A stretch of 64,000 bases of DNA from Lachnotalea glycerini (GCF_003201285.1 NZ_QICS01000006.1:124001-188000), one strand, 5' to 3'. Positions 1 to 9,933 are shown, numbered from the stretch's first letter. Notes: a model not told the origin generated them from the letters alone. Made by a program: numbers and translations.

Positions 1-702
1 GATAATCTCTATTTTATTGAAGAAAGTATGATTAGCGATGAGCTGATTGATTGGATTGATAAAGAGCTTAAATTAACTGATTTAGTCCAGCAGTTAAATA
101 AAAATCGAGGAAATGTCAAAAGCTTAATTATGATTATACTAAAATATGCGGGATATATTTCTGATAGAGATATGGAGGAAACAAATAAGCTTTTGACTGA
201 AATGGACCAAAAAAGTGATTGGGAAAAGTCATTGGCAAGAGCAACCCATTATTTGCAAAACAAAAAGTATGTAGAAGCAATATTAGAATATAAGAAATTG
301 TATGGGTTTTGTGAATACGGTCAAAGGGAAAAAGTATTAAACAACATAGGAGTAGCTTATGCAAAAATGTTTTATTTCAGAGAGGCAGCACGTTATTTTA
401 AACAAGCTTATGAATTTGGGAATAATCAAGACATATATAAGCAGTTTTTATATGCAGTTGCTATGGCACCAAAAGAGGAAACAGAGGATATAAAGGAAGC
501 TCTTGACTTAGATTGTGAAGAGGCTTTAAAAAAAGATTTGGCTATGATAGAATCTTCAGAATGTAATATAAAACTTGACCAATTAAACGAAGTGCTTGAT
601 TACAAAAAGGAAAACCAGATTGCACAATATTATAAGGGGTTGGAAAGCCTGCTTGCTGATTGGAAGGAAGAGTATATTAGCTTTAATAACATTAATTCAT
701 AA
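1..702 (+). CDS. TPR-like hypothetical protein, probably 5'-truncated by window edge
   Basis: I do not recognise a named family. The reading frame is open from base 1, and the first ATG (base 28) has only a weak purine-rich stretch before it, so the gene probably begins upstream of the window. The visible part is soluble, with no membrane segment. Its middle (about residues 65-145 counted from the ATG) alternates short amphipathic helices with Ala/Tyr spacing typical of tetratricopeptide repeats, for example NNIGVAYAKMFYFREAARYF. TPR proteins usually act as protein-interaction scaffolds; that role is inferred here. The gene lies about 60 bases before a coiled-coil membrane protein on the same strand, so the two are probably co-transcribed and may work together. 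Confidence 0.6.
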   Translation, partial: DNLYFIEESMISDELIDWIDKELKLTDLVQQLNKNRGNVKSLIMIILKYAGYISDRDMEETNKLLTEMDQKSDWEKSLARATHYLQNKKYVEAILEYKKLYGFCEYGQREKVLNNIGVAYAKMFYFREAARYFKQAYEFGNNQDIYKQFLYAVAMAPKEETEDIKEALDLDCEEALKKDLAMIESSECNIKLDQLNEVLDYKKENQIAQYYKGLESLLADWKEEYISFNNINS

Positions 703-764
703 GAGAGAATTGTAAGATGCAGACTTTCGGCAATCAGCAGTAAGCTGCAACAGTGGAGGATAAT

Positions 765-1958
765 ATGGGGCTTTTTGACAGATTTAAGAAAAGAGAAAAC
801 ACACAACAGGAACAGTTAATGAATGAAATTGATCAAGTGTTGGAGGATAGAAAATTAAAGCTTGAGGAAATCAATATTAATAATAAAGAGCAAAGGGATC
901 AGTATGTCAAATTTTGCTGTGATCAAATAAAGATAGCAAGAAAGGAGTTATCTGATACAAAGCAAGAATATAATCTGGTTACGACCTATTTGAGTGATAT
1001 TCAACAAATTGAAGAGTTGCCATTAAATAACAAGGCAGAAGTTTCTGATTTAGCAAGAGAAATTGTTTTACTTAGTGATGAAAGAAAAAGTTTTCAAAGT
1101 GCGGCAGCTAAAATTACCGATTTGCAATATTCTCAAATCGAATTAAATGAAGAGGATATTCCACACGTATTGGCTGATTTGGAAGAACGAGAAAAGGAGC
1201 AGAGTTTAATTAAGACAGATTTAAAATATTTGGAAGGTGAAAAAACATCTCTCATTTTTTTAAGAAAAGAAACGGTCAAAAGCCAAAAGAATATGAAAGC
1301 ACTTGCAATTATAACACTGTTTACATTTATTATATCTTTTCTAATGTTATTTATTTTACAGACAATTACTAATCTGAAGGTATCAGTAGGATATTCCGCC
1401 GTTGTATTTTGCGGAGCCATTGCTGCAACTGCTATTTTTGTAAAAATAAGATACAATGTAGTAGAGTTAAAGAAAGTTGACCTTAAAATTAATCGCGCAA
1501 TCAGCTTGTCAAACAGTACGAAAATTAGATATGTCAATGCTACAAATGCCTTGGACTATATTTGCAGTACCTATAATGTCAGCGGCGGGCGTGAACTTTC
1601 GTTTATTTGGGAGCAATATTTGGCAGCAAAGGCAGAAAGCCAGAGATATAAGCTAAATACGGCTGATTTGGATTTTAATAACAGACAATTAATCGGAATA
1701 CTGACCCGTTATAAAATACAGGCACCTTCGATATGGATTCATCAGGCACTTGCATTGATTGATGACAAGGAAATGGTGGAAGTGAGACATAATTTGAATG
1801 TAAGGCGTCAAAATCTTCGTAAGAGAGTAGAATACAATACAGATATGATTAAGAATGCGAAAAAGGATATCACAAAGATTGCCGCAACGAACCCAGAATA
1901 TGCAGATGAAATTGTTGATGTAGTAAAATCCGTAGAGGATATTACGGAGAACGATTAG
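765..1958 (+). CDS. Coiled-coil membrane protein of unknown function
   Basis: No family is recognised. I chose the ATG at 765 because GGAGG lies 5 bases before it; an in-frame GTG at 753 sits on top of that site. The protein is about 397 residues. An N-terminal charged half (about 5-170) is rich in Glu, Lys, Gln and Leu and looks like coiled coil. Two hydrophobic helices follow (about 182-202 and 210-228), close enough to form a membrane hairpin. A second charged, helical half follows. Both long arms would therefore lie on the same side of the membrane, probably the cytoplasm. It follows a TPR-like gene and precedes the purine operon, which has its own promoter. Confidence 0.6.
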   Translation: MGLFDRFKKRENTQQEQLMNEIDQVLEDRKLKLEEININNKEQRDQYVKFCCDQIKIARKELSDTKQEYNLVTTYLSDIQQIEELPLNNKAEVSDLAREIVLLSDERKSFQSAAAKITDLQYSQIELNEEDIPHVLADLEEREKEQSLIKTDLKYLEGEKTSLIFLRKETVKSQKNMKALAIITLFTFIISFLMLFILQTITNLKVSVGYSAVVFCGAIAATAIFVKIRYNVVELKKVDLKINRAISLSNSTKIRYVNATNALDYICSTYNVSGGRELSFIWEQYLAAKAESQRYKLNTADLDFNNRQLIGILTRYKIQAPSIWIHQALALIDDKEMVEVRHNLNVRRQNLRKRVEYNTDMIKNAKKDITKIAATNPEYADEIVDVVKSVEDITEND

Positions 1959-2023
1959 CATAAGTTATAAGTATTACTTAATAATTTTAATAACATATAA
2001 CCCTGATTAATAAGGATATCATA

Positions 2024-2052
2024 TTGCTTTTGAAAATGCATTATATTATAAT
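2024..2052 (+). promoter_or_regulatory. Predicted promoter of the purCFB operon
   Basis: A -35 of TTGCTT (2024-2029) and a perfect -10 TATAAT (2047-2052) are separated by exactly 17 bases. A leader of about 65 bases runs from here to purC. I see no recognisable purine riboswitch core in it. Confidence 0.6.
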
Positions 2053-2126
2053 GCTAGAAGAGAGCATAATCTCTATAAGAGTAGGTAAACTGATAATGAT
2101 ATACCAAGAAGGACAGGTGGCAACCA

Positions 2127-2834
2127 ATGAAAAAGTTAGAAATGCTTTATGAAGGAAAGGCAAAAAAGGTTTATTCAACCGATGTCGAGGATGTACTGAT
2201 TGTTGATTATAAGGATGATGCAACAGCTTTTAACGGCTTGAAAAAGGGAACGATTGTGGGTAAAGGTGTAATTAATAATAAAATGACCAATCATCTTTTT
2301 GCTCTATTGGAAAAAGAAGGCGTGCCTACTCATTTGGTGAAAGAGCTTAGTGATAGAGAGACAGCAGTAAAAAAGGTTGAAATCGTACCATTGGAAGTAA
2401 TCGTAAGAAACGTTGCTGCCGGAAGCTTTTCGAAAAAACTGGGAATTGAAGAAGGAACTAAATTGTTTTCACCTACACTGGAATTCAGCTATAAGAATGA
2501 TGAGCTTGGAGATCCTTTTATTAACGATTACTATGCTTTGGCACTTGGTTTAGCAACAAAAGACGAAATAGATAAAATTACAGAGCTTGTATTTAAAGTA
2601 AACAGCTTTTTGTGCAAGTATTTTGAAAAGCTTGGCATGAGACTGATTGATTTTAAGGTGGAGTTTGGAAGATATAAAGGTCAGATTATTTTAGCTGACG
2701 AGATTTCACCTGATACATGTAGATTGTGGGACTTAGAAACAAATGAAAAATTGGACAAGGATCGCTTCAGAAGAGATTTGGGTAATGTAGAAGATGCCTA
2801 TAAGGAAGTATTTGCGAGACTTGGAATTAAATAA
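2127..2834 (+). CDS. purC: Phosphoribosylaminoimidazole-succinocarboxamide synthase (SAICAR synthetase)
   Basis: PurC joins CAIR and aspartate using ATP to give SAICAR in cytoplasmic de novo purine synthesis. At 235 residues it has the usual length of the short bacterial form. It starts with the typical [11 protein letters not shown]-like segment and carries [15 protein letters not shown] and the LIDFKVEFG and [12 protein letters not shown] motifs that form the nucleotide and substrate sites. AGGTGG lies 6-7 bases before the ATG. It is the first gene of purC-purF-purB, behind a good sigma-A type promoter. A short hairpin (2840-2869) separates it from purF but lacks a strong T-tract, so read-through is likely. 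Confidence 0.96.
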   Translation: MKKLEMLYEGKAKKVYSTDVEDVLIVDYKDDATAFNGLKKGTIVGKGVINNKMTNHLFALLEKEGVPTHLVKELSDRETAVKKVEIVPLEVIVRNVAAGSFSKKLGIEEGTKLFSPTLEFSYKNDELGDPFINDYYALALGLATKDEIDKITELVFKVNSFLCKYFEKLGMRLIDFKVEFGRYKGQIILADEISPDTCRLWDLETNEKLDKDRFRRDLGNVEDAYKEVFARLGIK

Positions 2835-2926
2835 TTGATAGCATAGGAGGTTTTTAAATTTCCTATGCTTTCAAATTGCAGGAGATTTGAACCTGGCAGA
2901 CTACTACATGTTAGAAAGGAAATTCA

Positions 2927-4372
2927 ATGAGTAATAATATACATGAGCAGTATGACATAACAGACGAATTACACGAAGAATGCGGCGTTTTCGGTATGTA
3001 TGATTTTGACGGTGGAAATGTTGCGTCCACGATATATTATGGTCTTTTTGCTTTACAGCACAGAGGGCAGGAAAGCTGCGGTATAGCTGTAAGCGAAACG
3101 GAAGGGCCAAAGGGTAAGGTAAGCTCCTACAAAGGAATGGGATTGGTAAATGAGGTATTTACTCCTGAAAGCTTAGAAGGTATGAATGGTGATATTGGCG
3201 TGGGTCATGTTCGTTATTCAACTGCGGGAAGCAGCACGAGAGAAAATGCACAGCCATTGGTTTTAAATTATGTAAAAGGGACTCTGGCATTGGCACATAA
3301 CGGTAATTTAATTAATGCACCTCAGTTAAGACATGAGTTAGAGTACACCGGTGCTATATTTCAGACAACAATTGATTCCGAGGTAATTGCCTATCATATT
3401 GCGAGAGAGAGACTGAATACCAAATCAGTTGAAGAAGCAGTTGTCCGGGCAATGAAAAAGATTCAGGGGGCATATTCGTTAATTGTTATGAGCCCAAGAA
3501 AGCTAATTGGAGCAAGAGATTCTTATGGCTTTAAGCCACTATGTATTGGGAAAAGAGATAATTCTTATATTATTACATCGGAAACCTGTGCGCTAGAAAC
3601 AGTGGGTGCACAGTTTATACGTGATATATTACCTGGAGAGGTTGTTACTATTACACCGGAGGGTATTTTTTCTGATACAAGTATGTGTAAATCAAAGGAA
3701 AAAGAGGCTAGATGTATTTTTGAATATATTTATTTTGCCAGACCAGATAGTCATATTGATGGAATCAGTGTATATCATTCCAGAATTTTGGCAGGTAAAT
3801 TCTTAGCCATGGATTCGCCGGTAGAGGCAGATTTAGTTGTTGGAGTGCCTGAATCAGGAAATGCAGCAGCGCTTGGCTATTCTCTTCAATCAGGGATTCC
3901 CTATGGAACAGCGTTTGTGAAAAACGGTTATGTAGGTCGTACTTTTATTAAACCCAAGCAAAGCAACAGAGAATCAAGTGTAAGAATTAAGCTGAATGTT
4001 TTGGCAGAGGCAGTAAAAGGAAAAAGAGTCATCATGATTGATGATTCCATTGTACGCGGAACAACCAGTGATAGAATTGTAAGCATGTTAAAGGAAGCAG
4101 GAGCAAAAGAGGTTCATGTAAGAGTCAGTTCCCCACCTTTTTTATTTCCTTGTTATTTTGGAACGGATATACCTAGCAGAGAGCAGCTCATTGCATATAA
4201 CCGAACAGTAGATGATATAAGAAAGGTTATTGGAGCTGATAGCTTAGGTTATTTAAGAATTGAGAGATTAAGCGAGATGGTAGATAAACTGCCAATCTGC
4301 AATGGTTGCTTTACAGGTAAATATCCTATGAATCCGCCAACTGAGGATATTCGCGGAGAATATCAAAAATAA
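2927..4372 (+). CDS. purF: Amidophosphoribosyltransferase (glutamine PRPP amidotransferase)
   Basis: PurF makes phosphoribosylamine from PRPP and glutamine, the first committed step of purine synthesis. The 481-residue protein has a short propeptide before Cys19 (HEECGVFG), which becomes the N-terminal nucleophile of the glutaminase domain. The PRTase domain carries the PRPP loop VIMIDDSIVRGTTS. Cysteines in CIFEYIYFARPDS, FPCYFG and CNGCFTG match the four iron-sulfur ligands of the Bacillus-type enzyme, which implies an oxygen-sensitive 4Fe-4S form with propeptide processing. A GAAAGG ribosome site precedes the ATG. purB follows 20 bases later. Confidence 0.97.
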   Translation: MSNNIHEQYDITDELHEECGVFGMYDFDGGNVASTIYYGLFALQHRGQESCGIAVSETEGPKGKVSSYKGMGLVNEVFTPESLEGMNGDIGVGHVRYSTAGSSTRENAQPLVLNYVKGTLALAHNGNLINAPQLRHELEYTGAIFQTTIDSEVIAYHIARERLNTKSVEEAVVRAMKKIQGAYSLIVMSPRKLIGARDSYGFKPLCIGKRDNSYIITSETCALETVGAQFIRDILPGEVVTITPEGIFSDTSMCKSKEKEARCIFEYIYFARPDSHIDGISVYHSRILAGKFLAMDSPVEADLVVGVPESGNAAALGYSLQSGIPYGTAFVKNGYVGRTFIKPKQSNRESSVRIKLNVLAEAVKGKRVIMIDDSIVRGTTSDRIVSMLKEAGAKEVHVRVSSPPFLFPCYFGTDIPSREQLIAYNRTVDDIRKVIGADSLGYLRIERLSEMVDKLPICNGCFTGKYPMNPPTEDIRGEYQK

Positions 4373-4392
4373 TAAGCCAAGGAGTTAAGAGT

Positions 4393-5823
4393 ATGACAGA
4401 TAGATACCAAAGTCCATTATCAGAAAGATATGCGAGTAAAAAAATGCAGTATATCTTTTCTCCAGATATGAAATTTCGAACATGGAGAAGGTTATGGATT
4501 GCGTTAGCCGAAACGGAAAAAGAATTAGGACTGAATATCACGGATGAGCAAATTGAGGAATTAAAAGCGCATAAGGATGATATTAATTATGACGTTGCAA
4601 AGGAAAGAGAAGCACTTGTCAGACATGATGTAATGTCACATGTATATGCATATGGAGTACAGTGTCCTAAGGCAAAGGGAATTATTCATTTAGGAGCTAC
4701 CTCATGCTATGTCGGTGACAATACAGATATTATTGTTATGGCAGAGGCGCTAAAGCTGGTTCGTACAAAATTAATCAATGTGATCGCAGAGCTTGCTAAG
4801 TTCGCAGAGGAATATAAAGCTCTGCCAACGCTTGCGTTTACACATTTTCAGCCTGCCCAGCCTACTACGGTAGGAAAGAGAGCCACACTGTGGTTACAGG
4901 AATTTATGATGGATTTTGAGGATTTGGAATATGTACTTAAAAGTCTCAAACTGTTAGGTTCCAAGGGAACAACCGGTACGCAGGCAAGTTTTTTGGAATT
5001 ATTTGATGGGAATCACGAAACAATTGATAAAATAGATCCAATGATAGCAAAAAAATTAGGCTTCCAAGAGTGTTATGCAGTTTCAGGACAAACCTATTCA
5101 CGTAAGGTAGATGCCAGAGTGCTAAATATTTTATCAGGAATCGCATTAAGCGCCCATAAGATGTCAAACGATATCCGCTTATTACAGCATTTAAAAGAGG
5201 TGGAAGAGCCATTTGAAAAGAATCAGATTGGCTCATCTGCAATGGCATATAAGAGAAATCCAATGAGAAGTGAAAGAATAGCTTCTCTGTCAAGATATGT
5301 CATGATAGATGCTCTTAATCCTGCGATTACTTCAGCGACGCAGTGGTTTGAAAGAACCTTGGACGATTCTGCGAATAAGAGACTTAGTATTCCGGAAGGC
5401 TTTTTGGCAATTGATGGAATTTTGGATCTTTGCTTAAATGTAGTAGACGGTTTAGTGGTTTATCCTAAGGTAATTGAAAAGCGTTTACGTTCTGAACTTC
5501 CTTTTATGGCAACGGAAAATATTATGATGGATGCGGTAAAAGCAGGCGGAGACAGGCAGGAACTTCATGAAAGAATTAGAGAGCTGTCAATGGAAGCAGG
5601 TAAGAATGTTAAGGTAAATGGTTTGGAAAATAATCTTTTAGAGCTGATTGCTGCGGATCCTGCCTTTAATATGACAATAGAAGAGCTTAATCAGACAATG
5701 GATCCGGCTAAATATACAGGACGCTCTAAAGAGCAAGTAGAGACATTTCTTGAAAATGTAGTAAATCCGGTATTAGAAGCAAATAAGGAAATATTGGGAA
5801 TCAAAGCTACAATCAATGTTTAG
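4393..5823 (+). CDS. purB: Adenylosuccinate lyase
   Basis: PurB cleaves SAICAR to AICAR and adenylosuccinate to AMP, each with release of fumarate. The 476-residue sequence has the fumarase/aspartase superfamily layout: an early HDVMSHVYAYG segment with the catalytic His region, the THFQPAQPTTVGKR motif, and the signature loop SSAMAYKRNPMRSE (about residues 285-298) that holds the catalytic Ser. It is longer than the roughly 430-residue Bacillus enzyme, like the other Clostridia form. AAGGAG precedes the ATG. It is the last gene of the purine operon; a strong terminator lies about 85 bases downstream. purA, which makes its substrate, is 4 kb away in its own unit. Confidence 0.96.
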   Translation: MTDRYQSPLSERYASKKMQYIFSPDMKFRTWRRLWIALAETEKELGLNITDEQIEELKAHKDDINYDVAKEREALVRHDVMSHVYAYGVQCPKAKGIIHLGATSCYVGDNTDIIVMAEALKLVRTKLINVIAELAKFAEEYKALPTLAFTHFQPAQPTTVGKRATLWLQEFMMDFEDLEYVLKSLKLLGSKGTTGTQASFLELFDGNHETIDKIDPMIAKKLGFQECYAVSGQTYSRKVDARVLNILSGIALSAHKMSNDIRLLQHLKEVEEPFEKNQIGSSAMAYKRNPMRSERIASLSRYVMIDALNPAITSATQWFERTLDDSANKRLSIPEGFLAIDGILDLCLNVVDGLVVYPKVIEKRLRSELPFMATENIMMDAVKAGGDRQELHERIRELSMEAGKNVKVNGLENNLLELIAADPAFNMTIEELNQTMDPAKYTGRSKEQVETFLENVVNPVLEANKEILGIKATINV

Positions 5824-5907
5824 TTGAATCGGTTTCTTACTCAGCTAAATGTTGTGATTTATAATTTCACATTGAAAAAATGTAAGAACTAATATTGAAC
5901 ATTCATT

Positions 5908-5944
5908 AAAAAAATTCCGTGATTTTTGTCACGGAATTTTTTGT
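5908..5944 (+). terminator. Rho-independent terminator after purB
   Basis: The stem AAATTCCGTGA pairs with TCACGGAATTT around a short T-rich loop and is followed by a T-tract (5937-5942). A-rich sequence on the left side could let it work on the other strand too, but no minus-strand gene lies near. Confidence 0.85.
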
Positions 5945-6092
5945 GTTATGTTTTATCATTCGTGATTCTTAATATAAAGTGTGAATTTACCATATAAATT
6001 ATCAAAAAAGACTACCTTTATAGAATAATTAGTGATAGAATTTAATGTGTTTATTATCTTTGTAATTACAGAAGCAAAAGGGGGACTTTTAT

Positions 6093-6944
6093 ATGAAAAA
6101 GAAGGGATTAATTGTGTTGTTAATGACTGCTATGACAGCAGCTATGTTGGTAGGCTGTAAAAGCGATACAAACACAACGAAAGAAAGTAAGACGACTGTT
6201 ACACTGTTTGCAGCAAAAAGCTTAAATGCCGTTATGGAAGAATTGATCGTGGCATACAACGAAATCCAACCAAACGTAAAAATCATTGGAGACTATGAAA
6301 ACGCAGGTGCATTGATGACACGGATTGAGGAAGGGGCAGCTTGTGATGTATTTTTTTCTGATGATCAAAAACAGATGGATCAGCTACAAGGGGATAGCTT
6401 GATATTGGAAGAGACGAGATTTAATGTTGTTAATAATCAGGTTTGTGTTGTAACTTACAACGGAAGCAATACTAGTGTTACAGGGATATCCGATTTGGCA
6501 AAGGCTTCCAGTCTTGCATTAGCAGATAGTTTAGTGCCCGTAGGAATATATACAAGACAGGCTATGGCTTCCTCCGCAATACTTCCAAAATGTGAGGATG
6601 CTTCGGCAATAACAACCGCAGAAATTTCAGAAATCCTAGGAGGCATACAGATTAATGAATGCGCAAACGTTGGTGCAGTAATAGCAGCAGTGTCAGAAGG
6701 TTTAAATGAAGTTGGAACGCTTTATTATTCAGATACATATGGTTATGATGATAAGTTAATAATACTAGAAAAAATTCCCAATGAGCTTACAGGAGATGTT
6801 TTCTATCCTGTTGCACAGATTCAAAATAAAGAAGCAGACCGTTTGGAAGAAGAGGCGGCACTTGACTTTATACATTTTCTTATTTCTGATGAGGCAAAGA
6901 CTATTTTAGATAAATATTATTTTGATACTAAAGTAAATAATTAA
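6093..6944 (+). CDS. modA: ModA-like molybdate ABC transporter substrate-binding lipoprotein
   Basis: This is an extracytoplasmic solute-binding protein of the molybdate/tungstate (ModA) type. A lipoprotein signal with lipobox LVGC puts the modified Cys at residue 22. The mature part begins with TVTLFAAKSLNAVMEEL, the usual ModA start where a Ser contacts the oxyanion. It continues with GAACDVFFSDDQKQMDQL and a C-terminal FIHFLISDEAKTILDKYYF segment common in this family. Length (283) is normal. AAGGGGG lies before the ATG. No modB, modC or molybdopterin gene lies in the window, so it is an orphan binding protein here. Molybdate, tungstate or another oxyanion cannot be told apart from sequence alone. 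Confidence 0.85.
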   Translation: MKKKGLIVLLMTAMTAAMLVGCKSDTNTTKESKTTVTLFAAKSLNAVMEELIVAYNEIQPNVKIIGDYENAGALMTRIEEGAACDVFFSDDQKQMDQLQGDSLILEETRFNVVNNQVCVVTYNGSNTSVTGISDLAKASSLALADSLVPVGIYTRQAMASSAILPKCEDASAITTAEISEILGGIQINECANVGAVIAAVSEGLNEVGTLYYSDTYGYDDKLIILEKIPNELTGDVFYPVAQIQNKEADRLEEEAALDFIHFLISDEAKTILDKYYFDTKVNN

Positions 6945-7028
6945 CGGTGCTGTTATTCATTCATTATTCAAATTTAACTGCCAAGATTATAATATGAGCG
7001 CCCCACAATCCATAGGGCGCTCACTACT

Positions 7029-8801
7029 TTATTCTTCTATCTTAAGTTCTTTTGCAGCATGCTGCTGGTTTAAACGAAACTGTTTGGTATTTGCAGCAAG
7101 GTCAGAGGATAGTGTGACAATGTCATTGGTTGCATCCGTACAATCAGTTACAATTTTACTTAGCTCTATCATAGATGCAGAGGTTTCTTCTGTGCTTGCA
7201 GCATTTTCTTCGGCGATAGCGGCAAGGCTTTCAACACTGTTTAAGACATTTTCCTTTAGGCTTGCCAAATGGTCGATTTCAGAAGTGATTTTATTAATTG
7301 CTACATTAACTTCTTTAATTTCCGAGTCTAAGGAAGTAAACATTTCCCTTGTATTATCAAGCTTTTCATTTTGAGAAGCAATCATATCGGCAACATGATT
7401 CATCGTTTTAACACTTGTATTTGAATTATTAATCAAGGTATTTACAATAGTTGCAATTTTATTGGCTGAGTCATGCGATTGATCTGCCAAAACTCTGATT
7501 TCTTCCGCGACAACGGCAAATCCTCGTCCATGTTCACCTGCTCTGGCTGCTTCTATGCTGGCATTTAATGAAAGCAAATTAGTCTGACTGGCAATGTCTG
7601 CAATCAAATCCGTAGCTGCTTGAATCTGAATAGCAGATTCGTTCGTTATGTTAGTCTGATCTTGAACAGTATCAACAGATTCCTTTGTTTTTTGACTGAT
7701 GTCAAATAGTTCGGTAAGAGTGGTATTGGCAGTGCCATTATAGTCCACCATTTTCTTGGCACTTGTAGTGAGTACCTCGACATTTAAGTAGGTATGATCA
7801 ATGGCATTTCCCATATTTAATACTTCACTATTGGCATTTTGTGTTTCACTTGCCTGAGAGGTTGCGCCATTTGCTATTTCATCTATTGCAGTATTTATAT
7901 TGCTAATAGCTTCACTTATTGAAAGAAAGGAAGCTTTAAAGCTGGTTGAAAAATCAGCCAGAGAATCAGAAGTAGATAGGATTTTATGTAATATATCGGT
8001 AAAGGAATGAATCAATGACTGCAAAGAACGTGACATATCACCTACTTCATCTTTGCGCTTCAATAATTTATTTTGTACATCTTCATCCAACTCTCCATTT
8101 GCCACTTTATTTACATGTGTAACAATATTACGTATGGCCTTTACAATTAGTCCAATAAAGAAAATGCCGGAAATTAATGATATAACTAATACAATAATAT
8201 CGATTATCATATTTTCATAGATATTTTTCTGGACAGTTCCAATTGCTTCGGTACGAGGAATACCTGCAAACAACATACCTACAATTTCGTTGCTGCTTGG
8301 CTGATAAAGAGGAGCATAATAACCGCAATATGCAGTTCCATTAATTACGATATCGGAATCATAATATTCCTTGCCATTATTAAGAACGGTTTCAATTACA
8401 TTATCGCCTGCTTTTGTTCCAACAATACGGCTGCCGTCTGAGCTCTTTAGGCTTGTTGCTGCACGAGTATCACTCATAAATATGGTGCAGTCCATTTCAG
8501 TATTATTTTTGAAATCATCCAAAATATTTAAAATATCCGAGATATCTTTTCCGCCTTTATATAAAACGCCATTTGTGTAGGTGTAATCACCATCACCAAA
8601 TGAAGCGGTAATGGATTTAAGCGAGTATACGCCAGCATTTAATTCATGTTTAATAAGATTATCAGAAAGAGAAAGCATTCTAAGGGTACTTGAAATGATG
8701 GAGACGATAGATAGAATGATAAGTGGTACAATTATAATTAACAGCATTCTGACTAATAATTTAATTCCTTTTCTTTTTTCAATCGTTACTTGTTTATTCA
8801 T
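7029..8801 (-). CDS. Methyl-accepting chemotaxis protein with periplasmic Cache-type sensor
   Basis: This is a 590-residue membrane chemoreceptor that signals through CheA/CheW. I chose the ATG at 8801 because AGGAG lies just before it; an in-frame start 12 codons upstream lacks a ribosome site. TM1 lies near residues 15-38. An extracellular domain of about 150 residues follows, with text such as [18 protein letters not shown] and [23 protein letters not shown], typical of a single-Cache (sCache) fold. TM2, a HAMP linker and a long cytoplasmic helical hairpin come next. The hairpin tip shows [32 protein letters not shown]. The ligand is unknown. It is divergent from a LysR gene and reads from its own promoter. 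Confidence 0.93.
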   Translation of the reverse strand: MNKQVTIEKRKGIKLLVRMLLIIIVPLIILSIVSIISSTLRMLSLSDNLIKHELNAGVYSLKSITASFGDGDYTYTNGVLYKGGKDISDILNILDDFKNNTEMDCTIFMSDTRAATSLKSSDGSRIVGTKAGDNVIETVLNNGKEYYDSDIVINGTAYCGYYAPLYQPSSNEIVGMLFAGIPRTEAIGTVQKNIYENMIIDIIVLVISLISGIFFIGLIVKAIRNIVTHVNKVANGELDEDVQNKLLKRKDEVGDMSRSLQSLIHSFTDILHKILSTSDSLADFSTSFKASFLSISEAISNINTAIDEIANGATSQASETQNANSEVLNMGNAIDHTYLNVEVLTTSAKKMVDYNGTANTTLTELFDISQKTKESVDTVQDQTNITNESAIQIQAATDLIADIASQTNLLSLNASIEAARAGEHGRGFAVVAEEIRVLADQSHDSANKIATIVNTLINNSNTSVKTMNHVADMIASQNEKLDNTREMFTSLDSEIKEVNVAINKITSEIDHLASLKENVLNSVESLAAIAEENAASTEETSASMIELSKIVTDCTDATNDIVTLSSDLAANTKQFRLNQQHAAKELKIEE

Positions 8802-8880
8802 AATGTTAACTCCTTTATCAAATAGATTATGTATCAATACTAAAAATTATATAATAAATGAGATATTGGTACTGTATTTA

Positions 8881-8909
8881 ATTATAGTTTTTTTATCAGA
8901 ATATTTCAA
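8881..8909 (-). promoter_or_regulatory. Predicted promoter of the 7029-8801 chemoreceptor
   Basis: On the minus strand, TTGAAA (8909-8904) and TATAAT (8886-8881) are 17 bases apart. The -35 overlaps the left end of the 14-bp palindrome at 8908-8921. Confidence 0.6.
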
Positions 8910-8921
8910 TCAAATTTGATT
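8908..8921. promoter_or_regulatory. Perfect 14-bp palindrome between divergent promoters, candidate LysR site
   Basis: The sequence AATCAAATTTGATT is a perfect palindrome between the -35 of the chemoreceptor promoter and the -35 of the LysR promoter. It contains the T-N11-A spacing that LysR-type regulators favour. Binding is inferred. Confidence 0.4.
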
Positions 8922-8943
8922 AAAATAGAATTGTTTTCTCTAT

Positions 8944-8972
8944 TTGAAATATAAAATGAAATATGTGATAAT
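8944..8972 (+). promoter_or_regulatory. Predicted promoter of the LysR regulator gene
   Basis: TTGAAA (8944-8949) and GATAAT (8967-8972) are separated by 17 bases, with a TG one base before the -10 (extended -10). Confidence 0.55.
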
Positions 8973-9008
8973 AAAGAAAGAACAAGGAAAGACGAAACAG
9001 GTGTAATC

Positions 9009-9893
9009 ATGGATATTAATTTAGATTATTATAAAATATTTTATTATGTCGGTATTCTTAAGAGTATATCTAAGGCAGCAGAGCAACTGGCAATATCGCA
9101 GCCTGCAGTCAGCCAGTCAATCAAGCAGCTTGAGAAAGCGATTGGAGCACCGCTTTTTATACGAACTTCTAAGGGAGTTCGTTTTACATCAGAGGGAGAG
9201 GTTTTATTTTCTTATATTAAAAGAGGGTATGAATACATTACTTTAGGGGAAAATAAGGTAAAGGAAATGCTGAATTTGCAATATGGCGAAATCCGAATCG
9301 GAGCTAGTGATATGACATTGCAATTTTATCTTTTACCTATATTGGAACAATTTCATGAGCAATATCCCAAGATAAAAGTGACGGTTACAAATGGTCCAAC
9401 CCCGGAAACACTAAATATACTGCAAGAAGGCAGAATTGATTTTGGAGTAGTCAGTTCTCCGATTGTTCATAGGTCGGGTATACAGATTCGAGCTGTAAAG
9501 GAAATAGAAGATAGTTTTGTTGCAGGTTCTAAATTTCGCTATTTAAAGGATAAAAAATTGGAATACAGCCAGCTTGAAACACTTCCTATCATCTGTCTGG
9601 AGGGTAATACAAGTACAAGAACCTATGTGGATGCGTATCTGCTGAATAGAAATGTAGTATTAAATCCTGAGTTTGAATTGGCAACCAGTGAAATTATTGT
9701 TCAGTTTGCGTTGAGAAATTTGGGGATTGCAAGTGTGGTTAGGGATTTTGCAAGGAAATACATTGAGAATGGAGAATTAATTGAGTTAAAATTCAATGAA
9801 GTAATTCCAAAAAGAAATTTTTGTATTGCTATGGATGAAAATAATCCATTATCCTCAGCAGCACAAAAATTTATGGATATGATTTCAAATTAG
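9009..9893 (+). CDS. LysR-family transcriptional regulator
   Basis: A 294-residue DNA-binding regulator of normal LysR length. The N-terminal winged helix-turn-helix reads FYYVGILKSISKAAEQLAIS followed by QPAVSQSIKQLEKAIGAPLF, the standard LysR signature. The C-terminal part (about 90-294) is the two-lobed effector domain, opening with GEIRIGASDMTLQFYLLPIL. The family's effector here is unknown. It is transcribed away from the chemoreceptor at 7029-8801, and a palindrome lies between the two promoters, so autoregulation and control of the chemoreceptor are both plausible. It is separated from modA by the chemoreceptor, so a link to molybdate is weak. Confidence 0.92.
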   Translation: MDINLDYYKIFYYVGILKSISKAAEQLAISQPAVSQSIKQLEKAIGAPLFIRTSKGVRFTSEGEVLFSYIKRGYEYITLGENKVKEMLNLQYGEIRIGASDMTLQFYLLPILEQFHEQYPKIKVTVTNGPTPETLNILQEGRIDFGVVSSPIVHRSGIQIRAVKEIEDSFVAGSKFRYLKDKKLEYSQLETLPIICLEGNTSTRTYVDAYLLNRNVVLNPEFELATSEIIVQFALRNLGIASVVRDFARKYIENGELIELKFNEVIPKRNFCIAMDENNPLSSAAQKFMDMISN

Positions 9894-9933
9894 AACATAA
9901 GTATACGTTATATCTAATATAAAAGATATTGAT

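Noticed and set aside
1959-2126. Possible purine riboswitch before purC
   Set aside because: The gap lacks the three-stem junction pattern and conserved loop sequences of the purine aptamer; only a promoter and a short leader are visible.
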